Assembly: GCF_964266745.1 (NCBI RefSeq)
Contig: NZ_CAXWGX010000028.1
Location: forward strand, 186,001 to 250,000
Origin: Propionicimonas sp020161015
GTDB lineage: Bacteria; Actinomycetota; Actinomycetes; Propionibacteriales; Propionibacteriaceae
Length of the DNA stretch: 64,000 bases
Direction of reading: 5' to 3'
A program made the position numbers and the translations under genes. A model generated the notes under the pieces. That model was not told the origin of the DNA. It ran no database searches and was given only the letters and a program-made list of their open reading frames with translations. Position 1 is the stretch's first letter; each line of letters opens with the position of its first letter. This document shows, in pieces, positions 1 to 8,374 of the stretch.

Positions 1-152
1 AGCTGTCGCACCATCGACGCCGCCGTCCCGGGCGTGGTGAAGTCGGGCCCGGACGGGCTCGCGGTCGGGGTGGCCGTGGGTGCGGGCGTGCCGCAGGCGG
101 TGAGCAGGGCAACGGCCAGCCACCCGACGAGGAGGTGGCGGCGGGTGGTCAC
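1..152 (-). CDS. Putative lipoprotein, N-terminal part only
   Basis: The minus strand reads from a GTG start at 152 to the window edge with no stop, so only about 50 residues are visible. The N-terminus has Arg residues, a hydrophobic run and a lipobox (LLTAC, Cys at residue 20), followed by a Pro/Thr/Ala-rich linker. This is typical of an exported, lipid-anchored protein. The function lies in the missing C-terminal part. A TACCCT -10 box on the minus strand (159-164) lies 6 bases before the GTG, so the transcript is probably leaderless. It is divergent from the glycosylase gene that starts at 197. Confidence 0.7.
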   Translation of the reverse strand, partial: MTTRRHLLVGWLAVALLTACGTPAPTATPTASPSGPDFTTPGTAASMVRQ

Positions 153-158
153 CCGTCG

Positions 159-164
159 AGGGTA
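159..164 (-). promoter_or_regulatory. -10 box, leaderless lipoprotein promoter
   Basis: TACCCT on the minus strand ends 6 bases before the GTG at 152. No clear -35 is visible. Confidence 0.35.
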
Positions 165-184
165 GCGCGGCGGCGGGAGCCGGG

Positions 185-190
185 CAGACT
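185..190 (+). promoter_or_regulatory. -10 box, leaderless glycosylase promoter
   Basis: CAGACT ends 6 bases before the GTG at 197, the same geometry as several other genes here. The GGAGG at 191-195 abuts the start too closely to act as a normal Shine-Dalgarno site. Confidence 0.35.
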
Positions 191-196
191 GGAGGC

Positions 197-775
197 GTGT
201 TCGACCTCACCCTCGGCCCGCTCGAGCTCGCCCCGTTGCTGGTGGGCGCGCTGGTCAGCGACGGCGGGGTCACCGTCCGGCTGACGGAGGTGGAGGCCTA
301 TGCCGGCAGCGACGACCCGGCGGCCCACGCCTACCGCGGTCCGCGTCCCCGCACGCGCGACCTGTTCGGCCCGCCCGGAACCCTCTACTGCTACCTCTCG
401 CACGGCCTCCACATCTGCGGCAACGTCGTCTGCGGACCCCCGCACGGCGGCGCCGCCGTCCTGCTGCGGGCCGGACTGGTGCTCGACGGCGTCGAACTCG
501 CCAGGGCGCGGCGGGGCGACGTCGCGGACGTGGCGCTCGCCCGTGGCCCCGGGAACCTCGGCCGCGCGCTGGGCTGGACGCTGGCCGACTCCGGCCGTCG
601 TTTCGGCGGGAACGGGCCGCGGTTGGAGGCCGGGTCCGGGCCCGGCCGCGTCCGGTCGGGCCCGCGGGTGGGCGTGAGCGTCGCGCACGGCCGTCCGTGG
701 CGGTTCTGGGCGGACGGCGACCCGACGGTCTCCGCCTACCGCCGCAGCCCACGGATCGCAGGGGACGACTGGTAG
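197..775 (+). CDS. 3-methyladenine DNA glycosylase (AAG/MPG family)
   Basis: A 192-residue protein of the alkyladenine DNA glycosylase family, which excises alkylated purines in base excision repair. Visible family features are LTEVEAY near residue 30 (with the Glu expected at the active site), an HAYRGPRPRT segment near residue 45, and LYCYLSHGLHICGNVV near residue 75. The length matches bacterial members. The GTG start is chosen because the family's N-terminus is reached and no longer in-frame start adds homologous sequence. It is a single-gene unit, convergent with the mnh operon whose last stop begins at 777. Confidence 0.9.
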   Translation: MFDLTLGPLELAPLLVGALVSDGGVTVRLTEVEAYAGSDDPAAHAYRGPRPRTRDLFGPPGTLYCYLSHGLHICGNVVCGPPHGGAAVLLRAGLVLDGVELARARRGDVADVALARGPGNLGRALGWTLADSGRRFGGNGPRLEAGSGPGRVRSGPRVGVSVAHGRPWRFWADGDPTVSAYRRSPRIAGDDW

Positions 776-776
776 C

Positions 777-1121
777 TCAGTCCTCGAGGTCGCGGGCGAG
801 CTCGTCGATCTCCACCGTCTCGCGGTCGTACTGGCCGGTGCGGTGCGCGGTGCGCGAGACGAGGTGGCCCGACACCGGGGCGGTCATCACCTGGAACAGC
901 ACGGCCAGGGTGAGCAGGGTGATCACCTTGGGGTCGCGCAGGCTGAGGTTCACTCCGGTGAGGATCAGCAGGAGGCCGAACACGGACGGCTTGGTGGCGG
1001 CGTGCATCCGGGTCAGCGGCCCGGGGAAGCGCACCAGGCCCACCGCGGCGGCGAGGCAGAACACCGCCCCGGCCAGGATCAGCAGTGCGCCGGCGTAGTC
1101 GGCGACGAGCTCGAGCGTCAT
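777..1121 (-). CDS. mnhG: Na+(K+)/H+ antiporter subunit G
   Basis: A 114-residue membrane protein, last gene of the Mrp operon. It has three hydrophobic segments and the MnhG/PhaG hallmark RFPGPLTRMHAATK near residues 31-44. Subunit G is part of the small-subunit half (E-F-G) of the multi-subunit secondary antiporter that exports Na+ in exchange for protons. Its ATG overlaps the mnhF stop by 4 bases, so translational coupling is likely. The charged C-terminal tail (residues 95-114) is cytosolic by inference. Confidence 0.93.
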   Translation of the reverse strand: MTLELVADYAGALLILAGAVFCLAAAVGLVRFPGPLTRMHAATKPSVFGLLLILTGVNLSLRDPKVITLLTLAVLFQVMTAPVSGHLVSRTAHRTGQYDRETVEIDELARDLED

Positions 1122-1426
1122 TCCTCGTCCCTCCTCATCGCCTGGCGGCGGTCGAACAGCTTGCGCACGCCCTCCGCGGACGCGATCAGCCGGGCGACGC
1201 CGACGGCACCGGTGAAGCCGACCAGCGACAGCACCAGCAGGATCGGCAGGCCCGTCGCGTTGCCGGCGACCACCGAGTAGAGGCCGACCACGGCGATCAC
1301 CACCGCGACGACGACGTCGGAGCTGATGATGCGGTCCAGGGGCGTCGGGCCCGCGACCATGCGCCACAGCGCGAGCGCGGCCGCGGTGACGAGCAGGACG
1401 GCGGCGAGGCCGAGGATCACCGTCAT
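1118..1426 (-). CDS. mnhF: Na+(K+)/H+ antiporter subunit F
   Basis: A 102-residue protein with three predicted membrane helices and the MnhF motif GPTPLDRIISSDV near residues 26-38. It lies between mnhE and mnhG with 4-base overlaps on both sides. Length and position match the Mrp family. The start at 1426 follows from the overlap with the mnhE stop and the family N-terminus. In other bacteria all Mrp subunits are needed for antiport, so it presumably works only within the complex. Confidence 0.93.
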   Translation of the reverse strand: MTVILGLAAVLLVTAAALALWRMVAGPTPLDRIISSDVVVAVVIAVVGLYSVVAGNATGLPILLVLSLVGFTGAVGVARLIASAEGVRKLFDRRQAMRRDEE

Positions 1427-1959
1427 GACACCGCCTCCGCGTCCGCTGCGCTGCCGAAGGCCCGGACGAAGCGCCGCTCGACGGCGAGCGCGTGCGCGCG
1501 CTGGTGCTCCACGGCGTCCTCGTCCGGCAGGTCGAACACGTGCAGGTAGAGCCGCCTCGGGTGCCGGCTGACCTCGACCACCAGGGTGCCCGGGACGATC
1601 GAGATCAGCTGGGCCACGGCCACCTGGTAGAGGTCGTTGTTGCTGCGCAGGTCCACCCGGATGATGCCCGGACGGAACCGCGGGTGCCGGCGGAACGCCA
1701 CGGCGGCCAGGTGCACGGACGCGACCGCGAGGTCGCGCAACTGCGCGAGCACCAGCAGCAGCACGCGCAGCGGGCGCGCCCGTCCGTAGTAGCGGATGGG
1801 CGGTAGCCAGAACACCACGGTGACCAGCCAGCCCAGCGCGAGCCCGTAGAGGATGTTCAGCAGGGACGCCTCGCCCCACAGCATCACCCACACGGCGGCG
1901 AGCAGCACCACCGCCCGTCCCTGGAAGCGGAACCGCAGTCGCTGGTTGGGGGTGATCAT
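1423..1959 (-). CDS. mnhE: Na+(K+)/H+ antiporter subunit E
   Basis: A 178-residue protein with hydrophobic helices in the first half and a soluble C-terminal domain containing the MnhE segment VAQLISIVPGTLVVEV. The ATG overlaps the mnhD stop (ATGA). The C-terminus carries an actinobacterial-style extension rich in charged residues. It is part of the membrane complex encoded by the surrounding genes. Confidence 0.92.
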   Translation of the reverse strand: MITPNQRLRFRFQGRAVVLLAAVWVMLWGEASLLNILYGLALGWLVTVVFWLPPIRYYGRARPLRVLLLVLAQLRDLAVASVHLAAVAFRRHPRFRPGIIRVDLRSNNDLYQVAVAQLISIVPGTLVVEVSRHPRRLYLHVFDLPDEDAVEHQRAHALAVERRFVRAFGSAADAEAVS

Positions 1960-3476
1960 CGCTCACCCCCGCTCAGCACGGCGGCGATGTAGCTGCGGTC
2001 GAACAGGGCGGTCGCCGACCGCTCGACGTAGCCGTACATCGGCCCGGCGGCGACGGTGAACGCCAGCGCGAGCACCACCAGGCCCAGCGTGGAGCCGACC
2101 ATCAGCCGCGGCAGCAGGCGTCCCTGCCTCGACAGCGTCGTGACGCGGGCGGTGGCCTGCTCGGGGACGACGCCCCAGAACGCGCGGTTCCACACCTTCG
2201 CCATGGCGTACAGCGTGAGCAGCGAGGTGACGACGCCGGCGGCGACCAGCGACCAGGCCATCGGGCCGGCGTCCGCGACGCCCGCCCGGAGGAGGGCGAG
2301 CTTGGCGACGAAGCCGGACAGCGGCGGGATGCCGGCCAGGTTCATCGCCGGGACCAGGAACAGCGCGCCCAGCAGCGGCGAGAGGCGGGCCAGGCCGCCC
2401 AGCCGGTCGAGCGAGGTCGATCCGCCCACCCGCTGGATGAGCCCGGCCACGAGGAACAGCGTCGCCTGGATGGTGATGTGGTGGGCGGCGTAGAAGATCG
2501 CGCCGGCCAGCGCTGCGGACGTGGCCAGCGAGATGCCGAAGACCATGTAGCCGATGTGGCTGACGAGGGTGAAGGAGAGCATGCGCTTGATCTCCCCCTG
2601 CGCGACCGCGCCGAGGATCCCCAGCAGCATCGTGGCGATGCCGACCACGCCCAGCAGCAGGCTCAGGGGCTCGGTCGGGAACAGCAGCGTCTGGGTGCGG
2701 ATGATCGCGTAGACGCCCACCTTGGTGAGCAGGCCGGCGAACACCGCGGTCACCGGTGCGGGCGCGGTGGGGTAGGAGTGCGGCAGCCAGGCCGACAGCG
2801 GGAAGACCGCGGCCTTGAGCCCGAAGACGGTGAGCAGCAGCACCTGCAGGACGCCGCGGACCTCTGCCGGCAACTCCGCGAGGCGCACGGCGAGGTCGGC
2901 GAGGTTCACCGTCCCGGTGGCGGCGTAGCAGCTGGCCAGGGCCACCAGGAACAGTGCTGAGGAGACCAGGTTCACCACCACGTACACGCTGCCCGCGCGG
3001 ACGCGGTCCTTCGTCCCGCCCATCGTGAGCAGGACGTACGAGGCGAACAGCAGCAGCTCGAAGCTGACGAACAGGTTGAACAGGTCACCGGCGAGAAAGG
3101 CGTTGGACACCCCGGCGACCAGCAGCAGGAAGGTGGGGTGGAAGATCGACACCGGGGTCTCCCTGCGCACCTCGTCCTGGTCGAGCCCCGTGGCGTACAC
3201 CAGCACGGCCAGGGAGACGAGGGCCGCGACCAGCAGCATGAGCGCCGCCAGCCGGTCGGCGACGAGGACGATGCCCAGCGGCTGCGGCCAGTCGCCCACC
3301 CACAGCACGAGCGGCGCGCTGTCGGTGAGCCAGACCAGGACCCCGGCCACGACGCACACGGCCGCGACAGCGGTCACCGACACGGCCCGCTGAACGCCCG
3401 GGTGGCGGCCGGCGAGGAACGTGGCGCCCGCGCCGAACAGGCACAACAGGACGGGGACGGCGAGCAGGTTGTTCAT
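1956..3476 (-). CDS. mnhD: Na+(K+)/H+ antiporter subunit D
   Basis: A 506-residue polytopic membrane protein of the NuoM/NuoN-like proton-antiporter family. Family features are the helix with VFGLKAAVFPLSAWLPHSYP (Lys and Pro in the proton path) near residue 220 and HHITIQATLFLVAG near residue 320. It is one of the two large ion-translocating subunits. The start at 3476 gives the usual hydrophobic MNNLLAVPVLLCL N-terminus and overlaps the mnhC stop by 4 bases. The same frame stays open further upstream, but that part only shadows mnhC. Confidence 0.93.
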   Translation of the reverse strand: MNNLLAVPVLLCLFGAGATFLAGRHPGVQRAVSVTAVAAVCVVAGVLVWLTDSAPLVLWVGDWPQPLGIVLVADRLAALMLLVAALVSLAVLVYATGLDQDEVRRETPVSIFHPTFLLLVAGVSNAFLAGDLFNLFVSFELLLFASYVLLTMGGTKDRVRAGSVYVVVNLVSSALFLVALASCYAATGTVNLADLAVRLAELPAEVRGVLQVLLLTVFGLKAAVFPLSAWLPHSYPTAPAPVTAVFAGLLTKVGVYAIIRTQTLLFPTEPLSLLLGVVGIATMLLGILGAVAQGEIKRMLSFTLVSHIGYMVFGISLATSAALAGAIFYAAHHITIQATLFLVAGLIQRVGGSTSLDRLGGLARLSPLLGALFLVPAMNLAGIPPLSGFVAKLALLRAGVADAGPMAWSLVAAGVVTSLLTLYAMAKVWNRAFWGVVPEQATARVTTLSRQGRLLPRLMVGSTLGLVVLALAFTVAAGPMYGYVERSATALFDRSYIAAVLSGGER

Positions 3477-3901
3477 TCGCTCACCACATCCTCGCCGGTG
3501 TCGGAGAAGCCCATCTCCTCGTAGCTCTCCGAGGCCAGGTCGGCCCGGGCGAGCTCGGCGATCCGGGCGTCCTCGACGTCGTCGGCCACCTCGTCGTCGC
3601 CGTTGATCTGGAAGGACCGGTAGGCCATCGTCATCACGAAGGCGGCCACGCTGAGTGTGATCACGATGGCGGTGAGCACCATCGCCTGGGGGAGCGGGTC
3701 GCTCATCCGCGGGCCAGGGGTGAGCCCGATGATGGGGGCCCCGCCCGCCGGGCCGGACGCGACGAGGAACAGGACGTTGACCCCGTTGCTGGCCAGCACG
3801 ACGCCGATCAGGATGCGCGACAGCGACCGCTCGGTGATCAGGTAGACGCCGCAAGCGATCAGGGCGCCGGCGACGAGGGCGAGGGTGAGGTTGGCGGTCA
3901 C
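3473..3901 (-). CDS. mnhC: Na+(K+)/H+ antiporter subunit C
   Basis: A 142-residue NuoK-like subunit with three membrane helices and the family signature GVYLITERSLSRILIGVVL near residue 17. The usual MnhC SDPLPQALVLTAIVI segment appears here as SDPLPQAMVLTAIVI. The last 40 residues are acidic and longer than in many homologues. The GTG start at 3901 overlaps the mnhA stop (GTGA). No ATG gives a complete first helix, so GTG is preferred. Confidence 0.92.
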   Translation of the reverse strand: MTANLTLALVAGALIACGVYLITERSLSRILIGVVLASNGVNVLFLVASGPAGGAPIIGLTPGPRMSDPLPQAMVLTAIVITLSVAAFVMTMAYRSFQINGDDEVADDVEDARIAELARADLASESYEEMGFSDTGEDVVSE

Positions 3902-6810
3902 CGGTCCCACCGCCGTCCCGGGATCGCGCGGTTCGACTCCGGTTCGGGAGCCGGCGTCAGCCCGTCCCTTGCCTGGACGTCGATGCCGCTGCCCAGGCTG
4001 CGGCCCAGGTCGAGCATCATGCCCAGCACGACGAGGTAGACGCCGATGTCGAAGGCGGTGGAGGAGACGAGGTGGATGTCGCCGAGCAGCGTCCACGACC
4101 CCCACGGCGTGGCCAGCGACTCCCAGCCCGGCACGCGGATGTGCACGTCGTAGCTCTGGAAGATCAGGCCGCCGACGGTCAGCGGGGTGATCGCGGTGAG
4201 CACGGACACCACCAGGCCCGAGCCGAGCAGGGCGCCCGCCGGGATCGGCATCGCCTCGTCCAGCTCGCTCCCCCCGCCGGCGAGGTAGCGCACCAGCAGC
4301 GCCGTGCCGGCGACCAGGCCGCCGGCGAAGCCGCCGCCGGGCAGGTTGTGGCCCGCGACGAGGAGGTAGACCGACACGATCATCATCAGCGGGAACAGCA
4401 GACGGGTGACGACCTCGAACATCAGCGATCGCTCGCCGGCGGGCAGCGCACGGCTGCCGCGGAGCCAGCCCCGCAGGGGGTCGAGTTCCGCGCGGCGCAC
4501 GCGGGACGCGCGTCCGCGGAGGAAGATCAGGCTGGCCACGCCGGTGGCGGCGATGCTGAGCACCGCGATCTCCCCGATCGTGTCCCAGGCCCGGGTGTCC
4601 ACGAGCACCACGTTCACGATGTTGTTGCCGTAGCCGAACGACTTGGCCACCTCGGGATAGGGCGCGGAGACCGGCGTGGCCGTCCGTGAGCCGATCATCA
4701 GGACCGCGACGAGGGTGAACGCGACGCCGGTGGCGGCGGAGATCAGCACGCGCCACCAGCGGCCGGAGGTGAGCGGTCGTTCAGTGAAGTACTTCGGCAG
4801 CTTCCGCAGGACCAGCAGGAACACCAGCAGCGACACGGTCTCGACCAGCACCTGGGTCAGGGCCAGGTCGGGCGCGCCGTGCAGGAGGAACAGGACGGCG
4901 GTGCCGTAGCCGGCGACCCCCAGCAGCACGAGGGCCCGGAGGCGACCCCGTGACGTCGCGACCAGGAACCCGGCGACGACGACGAGAAGCCCGACCATGA
5001 CCTGCCCGGCGTTGTCCGCAAGGTGGACGGCCGGCCAGTCGCGGATGCCGGCCAGGGTGACCGCGAGGGCGCCGGTGAGGACGACGAGGATCGTGCCGAC
5101 GTAGCTGGCGAGCGAGCCGCGCTGGGTACGGTCGGTCACCTCGACGGCCAGCCGGTCGAGCCCGCGCATCGTGGTGCGGTACAGGTCCGCGGCGGCGGGG
5201 ACGGCGGGGAACGTCTGCTGGACGGCGGCGATGCGCTCGCGCTGCCAGAACAGGACCGCCCCGGCGACGATCGCGATCAGCGAGGCGTACAGCGGTGCGC
5301 CGGGCGAGGGGACGAGCACCAGGCCGTGGCTCTCCTCTCCGGTCGCGAGGGTCTGCGCGTACGGCTCCAGGATCGCGGTCAGCTGCCCTGGCACGAACCC
5401 GGCGGCGAGGCTGGCCAGTGCGAGGAGCACCGGCCCCGCGGCGAAGCCCGCCGACGGCGGTTGGTCGAGGCCGGACGGCGCGACGCCCGGCTTGGAACCG
5501 AACGCGCCCCACCAGAACCGCAGCGAGTAGGCGACGGTGATCGCCGAGCCGACGACGACGACCGCGACGAGCGCCCAGCCCGGCACAGGGGCGATGCCCG
5601 TGCCGTCGCTGGTGAGCGCGAGGTTCGTCAGCCCCTCCAGGCCGGCCTCCTTCGCCATGAACCCGATCGTGGGTGGCAGTCCGGCCATGGACGCGGCCGC
5701 GACCGCCGCCACCACCGCGGTCACCGGCAGGCGCCGGTGGAGGCCGCTCAGCTGGCTGAGCTGTCGGGTGCCGGCAGAGTGGTCGACCACCCCGACGACG
5801 AGGAACAGCGTCGCCTTGAACAGTGCGTGGGCCAGCACCATGGCCAGGCCGCCGAGGGCCGCGGCGCGGGTGCCGGTGCCCAGCAGCAGCACGAGCAGGC
5901 CGAGCTGGCTGACCGTCCCGTAGGCGAGCAGCAGCTTCAGGTCGTCCTGGCGGAGCGCGCGCCACCCGCCCAGGAAGAGCGTCAGCGCGCCGAGCACCCA
6001 GACCGCCGGGCGCCAGCCGGGCGAGGCGGCCAGCGCGGGAGCGAGGACGGCCACCAGGTACACGCCCGCCTTCACCATCGCCGCGGCGTGCAGGTACGCC
6101 GAGATCGGCGTCGGTGCCGCCATGGCCCCCGGCAGCCAGAAGTGGAAGGGCACCAGGGCCGACTTGCTCAGGGCCCCGACCAGGACGAGCAGGGCCGCGA
6201 CCGCCACCACGGGCCCGGACGGCGGTGCGGCGACGATCGCGGCGAGGCTGTAGGTGCCGGCAGCGTGCCCGAGCGCGAGGAGCCCGACGAGCATGGCCAG
6301 CCCGCCGGTGGTGGTCACGATGAGCGCGGTGAGCGCGGCCGAGCGGTTCGCGCGCCGTGTCGGGTCGTGCCCGATCAGCAGGTAGGAGAAGACGGTGGTC
6401 GCCTCCCAGAACACGTAGACCACGACCAGGTCGTCCGCGGTGACCAGGCCGATCATCGCCGCGCAGAAGGCGGTGAGGAGCCCGACGACGCGGGCCTGCG
6501 GCGGGTCGGCCTCGAAGTACCAGCGGCAGTAGGCCAGCACGACGGCGCCGATGCCGGTGACCACCAGCGACAGCAGCCACTGCACCAGCCCGATCCGGAA
6601 GTCGAGGGCGACGCCGAGCGCGGGGATCCACTCGAGGGTCTCGACCACGACCCCCCCGGAGAGGACGGTGGGCCCGAGGCCGACCAGCATCGCGAACGCC
6701 GTCGCCGGAGCCAGCGCAGCGAGCAGGAAGGTGCGCTGTCCCAGCACACGGGCCAGCAGGGGCGCGCAGACCGCCAGCCCGAGGTGGGCGGCGATCAGGG
6801 CCATCAGCAT
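3898..6810 (-). CDS. mnhA: Na+(K+)/H+ antiporter subunit A with fused MnhB domain
   Basis: A 970-residue polytopic protein, first gene of the operon. In order it has a NuoL-like N-terminal domain, the proton-antiporter core (about residues 120-400, with GALSKSALVPFHFWLPGAM), a DUF4040/MnhA C-terminal region (about 610-690, GAPDLALTQVLVETVSLLVF), and an MnhB domain (about 800-935, GHNLPGGGFAGGLVAG). The fusion explains why no separate mnhB exists, a common actinobacterial arrangement. The ATG at 6810 has GGAGG on the minus strand 6 bases upstream. The frame is open further upstream, but that part is not hydrophobic and overlaps a palindromic repeat, so the longer start is rejected. Confidence 0.93.
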   Translation of the reverse strand: MLMALIAAHLGLAVCAPLLARVLGQRTFLLAALAPATAFAMLVGLGPTVLSGGVVVETLEWIPALGVALDFRIGLVQWLLSLVVTGIGAVVLAYCRWYFEADPPQARVVGLLTAFCAAMIGLVTADDLVVVYVFWEATTVFSYLLIGHDPTRRANRSAALTALIVTTTGGLAMLVGLLALGHAAGTYSLAAIVAAPPSGPVVAVAALLVLVGALSKSALVPFHFWLPGAMAAPTPISAYLHAAAMVKAGVYLVAVLAPALAASPGWRPAVWVLGALTLFLGGWRALRQDDLKLLLAYGTVSQLGLLVLLLGTGTRAAALGGLAMVLAHALFKATLFLVVGVVDHSAGTRQLSQLSGLHRRLPVTAVVAAVAAASMAGLPPTIGFMAKEAGLEGLTNLALTSDGTGIAPVPGWALVAVVVVGSAITVAYSLRFWWGAFGSKPGVAPSGLDQPPSAGFAAGPVLLALASLAAGFVPGQLTAILEPYAQTLATGEESHGLVLVPSPGAPLYASLIAIVAGAVLFWQRERIAAVQQTFPAVPAAADLYRTTMRGLDRLAVEVTDRTQRGSLASYVGTILVVLTGALAVTLAGIRDWPAVHLADNAGQVMVGLLVVVAGFLVATSRGRLRALVLLGVAGYGTAVLFLLHGAPDLALTQVLVETVSLLVFLLVLRKLPKYFTERPLTSGRWWRVLISAATGVAFTLVAVLMIGSRTATPVSAPYPEVAKSFGYGNNIVNVVLVDTRAWDTIGEIAVLSIAATGVASLIFLRGRASRVRRAELDPLRGWLRGSRALPAGERSLMFEVVTRLLFPLMMIVSVYLLVAGHNLPGGGFAGGLVAGTALLVRYLAGGGSELDEAMPIPAGALLGSGLVVSVLTAITPLTVGGLIFQSYDVHIRVPGWESLATPWGSWTLLGDIHLVSSTAFDIGVYLVVLGMMLDLGRSLGSGIDVQARDGLTPAPEPESNRAIPGRRWDR

Positions 6811-6841
6811 GCGGTCCTCCGGTCCGGGCGGGGGTCTGGCC

Positions 6842-6847
6842 ACTCTA
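6842..6847 (-). promoter_or_regulatory. -10 box of the mnh operon
   Basis: TAGAGT on the minus strand lies about 31 bases before the mnhA ATG, leaving room for a short leader with its GGAGG site. The -35 is not recognisable. The palindrome at 6884-6920 sits just upstream, where an operator would be expected. Confidence 0.3.
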
Positions 6848-6883
6848 CCGGCGATGGATGACAGGCGCAGTGCGGGGAAAGGC

Positions 6884-6920
6884 GAGGGCCGGACCAAGTA
6901 TGAGTTGGTCCGGCCCTCAG
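6884..6920. repeat. Palindromic repeat with conserved loop, copy 1
   Basis: Perfect 14-base inverted repeat: arms 6884-6897 and 6905-6918, 7-base loop GTATGAG. Copy 2 at 7210-7247, in opposite orientation, shares the stem core GGCCGGACCA/TGGTCC, the asymmetric loop and the trailing TCAG. There is no T-run after the hairpin in either direction. Confidence 0.8.
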
Positions 6921-7209
6921 TTCGCTCAGGACTGGACGATCCAGAGCCCGGCAGCCCGCCTGGTCCACCCCCCGTCCCGGGGGCTCCTGCGGATCGCTCC
7001 GCGGGCACAGACCTCGATTGCTGACCGTCCGCCTCACCGGCACTCCGTTCCCTTTCGGGACCGGCACCGCGTGTGGCGTAGGACAGTTCTACGCCCGCGA
7101 CGGGGGCGGCGCAAGCGGTTTTCGCGAACTTCCGGAAGGGATTTTCCAGGGCCTGTCACAGGCGTTCACGCCCGTCCCACCCGTCACTGTTGTGACGTCG
7201 TCCGGCCAG

Positions 7210-7247
7210 CTGAAAGCCGGACCATCTCATACCTGGTCCGGCCTGAC
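7210..7247. repeat. Palindromic repeat with conserved loop, copy 2
   Basis: Inverted relative to copy 1. The stem arms are GCCGGACCA (7216-7224) and TGGTCCGGC (7234-7242). On the minus strand the loop region reads GGTATGAGA, keeping the GTATGAG of copy 1. The copies lie about 290 bases apart in the same gap. Confidence 0.75.
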
Positions 7248-7420
7248 CCATGTCTATCGGGTCGGCCCCGGGCGGCCCGGGAGCGACACGCCGAAGGGCC
7301 GGAAAAGCCGTCGGTTCGGCCTTCGTGAACCCCCTTCCCCGCCCCCCGATCCTGAGTAGGGTGTCGGGTACCGGCCCACCGTCGGGCCGGTTCGAACCAC
7401 TGAGTGGAACGAGGTAACTC

Positions 7421-7834
7421 ATGATCGAACAGAGCCAGGGCGACACTCTCGTGAACCCCGTGGACACCACCGTCACCGTGCGACGGTCGGTGTCCAAGCC
7501 TGTCAAGGAAATCTGGAAGCTCCTGGTCACCCGTGAGGGCGCCGAAGCCCTGCTCGGGTCCGGAGGCGAACTCGGTGACAAGGGCGACAGCTGGCATGCC
7601 GCGGACGGGACCTTCGGGGTCGTCCGCTCCTACCACCCCCTGGAGCAGATCCGGTTCAGCTGGCATGCCGCGGAGGAGGCGCCCAAGACCATCGTCGAGG
7701 TGGACCTGGCCGAATCCGAGGACGGCACCACCGTCGAGATCCGCCACGAACACATCCCCACCTACTTCGACGCCGCGGCGCTCACCCGCAAGTGGGAGCA
7801 TGCGCTGGAGAAGCTGGCCACCGCGGCCGGCTGA
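7421..7834 (+). CDS. SRPBCC (AHSA1/START-like) domain protein
   Basis: A 137-residue protein with the SRPBCC fold pattern: an N-terminal strand and Pro-containing helix (VSKPVKEIWKLLVTREGAEALLG), central strands with IRFSWHA, and a long C-terminal helix (ALTRKWEHALEKLATAAG). Such proteins form a hydrophobic ligand cavity; the ligand here is unknown. It is a single gene, convergent with the DUF2277 gene. ACGAGG lies about 8 bases before the ATG. It may be controlled by the repeats in the upstream gap. Confidence 0.8.
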   Translation: MIEQSQGDTLVNPVDTTVTVRRSVSKPVKEIWKLLVTREGAEALLGSGGELGDKGDSWHAADGTFGVVRSYHPLEQIRFSWHAAEEAPKTIVEVDLAESEDGTTVEIRHEHIPTYFDAAALTRKWEHALEKLATAAG

Positions 7835-8008
7835 CCGCAGGGGAGACCCCGGGTCCCCACCCCCAGCGTCGCGGGCGGGGATCCAGGCCTGAGGGCCGAA
7901 CACGGAGCGCCACGAGCGGCGAGGCACCCGCGCGGTGTCCACGCGTGCTCGTCGGCGCTCCTGCGTTCCCGCCGGCGACGCACCGCGCGGGACGACCGTC
8001 CGGGACGC

Positions 8009-8284
8009 TCAGGCGCTGACCGGGTAACGCGTGGCCGCACGGGCCCGCGCCTTGGCCGCCTCCTCGTCGCGGTTCTTCGGCGGGGCGCTGGTGGTCAGGT
8101 GCTCGAGCAGGTGGTGCGTCGCGTGCGCGATCGCCTCCACGGCTTCGTCGAACGCCTCCTGGTTCGCCCGCGACGGACGGGTCGTCCCCGCCACCTTGCG
8201 GACGTACTGGAGGGCGGCGGCGTGCACCTCGTCGCCGGTGGCGGGCGGGTCGAAGTTGTGCAGGGTGTGGATGTTTCGGCACAT
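8009..8284 (-). CDS. DUF2277 family protein
   Basis: A 91-residue protein beginning MCRNIHTLHNFDPPAT, the strongly conserved DUF2277 N-terminus. The family is small, cytosolic and of unknown function. The start is fixed by this motif. A TAGCCT -10 box on the minus strand (8293-8298) ends 8 bases before the ATG, suggesting a leaderless transcript. Its C-terminus is basic. Confidence 0.88.
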   Translation of the reverse strand: MCRNIHTLHNFDPPATGDEVHAAALQYVRKVAGTTRPSRANQEAFDEAVEAIAHATHHLLEHLTTSAPPKNRDEEAAKARARAATRYPVSA

Positions 8285-8292
8285 GCCTGCAG

Positions 8293-8298
8293 AGGCTA
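8293..8298 (-). promoter_or_regulatory. -10 box, leaderless DUF2277 promoter
   Basis: TAGCCT on the minus strand, 8 bases before the ATG at 8284. Confidence 0.35.
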
Positions 8299-8374
8299 GG
8301 CGCGGCCGTGCGGGACACCAAGGGGGTACTTCCCCCACGTCACCGGCGCGAGCGGCGTCCCTGCGCCGGGATCC

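Larger units (their letters stand above)
6811..7420. other. Divergent intergenic region, 610 bases, no gene
   Basis: The stretch separates mnhA (minus) from the SRPBCC gene (plus). I see no credible ORF on either strand. It holds two copies of a loop-conserved palindrome in opposite orientation (6884-6920 and 7210-7247) and a 7-base stem with 7-base loop at 7075-7095 (GGCGTAG/CTACGCC). A TAGGGT hexamer at 7357-7362 could be the -10 of the plus-strand gene. A T-loop-like GGTTCGAACC at 7390 does not fold into a tRNA. Confidence 0.6.

Noticed and set aside
6811..7008. Extension of mnhA to an upstream start at 7008
   Set aside because: The added residues are not hydrophobic or conserved, run through the palindrome, and the ATG at 6810 has a good GGAGG site.
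7385..7410. GGTTCGAACC resembling a tRNA T-loop
   Set aside because: No acceptor, D or anticodon stem can be built around it.
7835..8008. Minus-strand ORFs between the SRPBCC and DUF2277 genes
   Set aside because: Low-complexity Arg/Ala/Pro translations without start signals; the gap is a convergent spacer.
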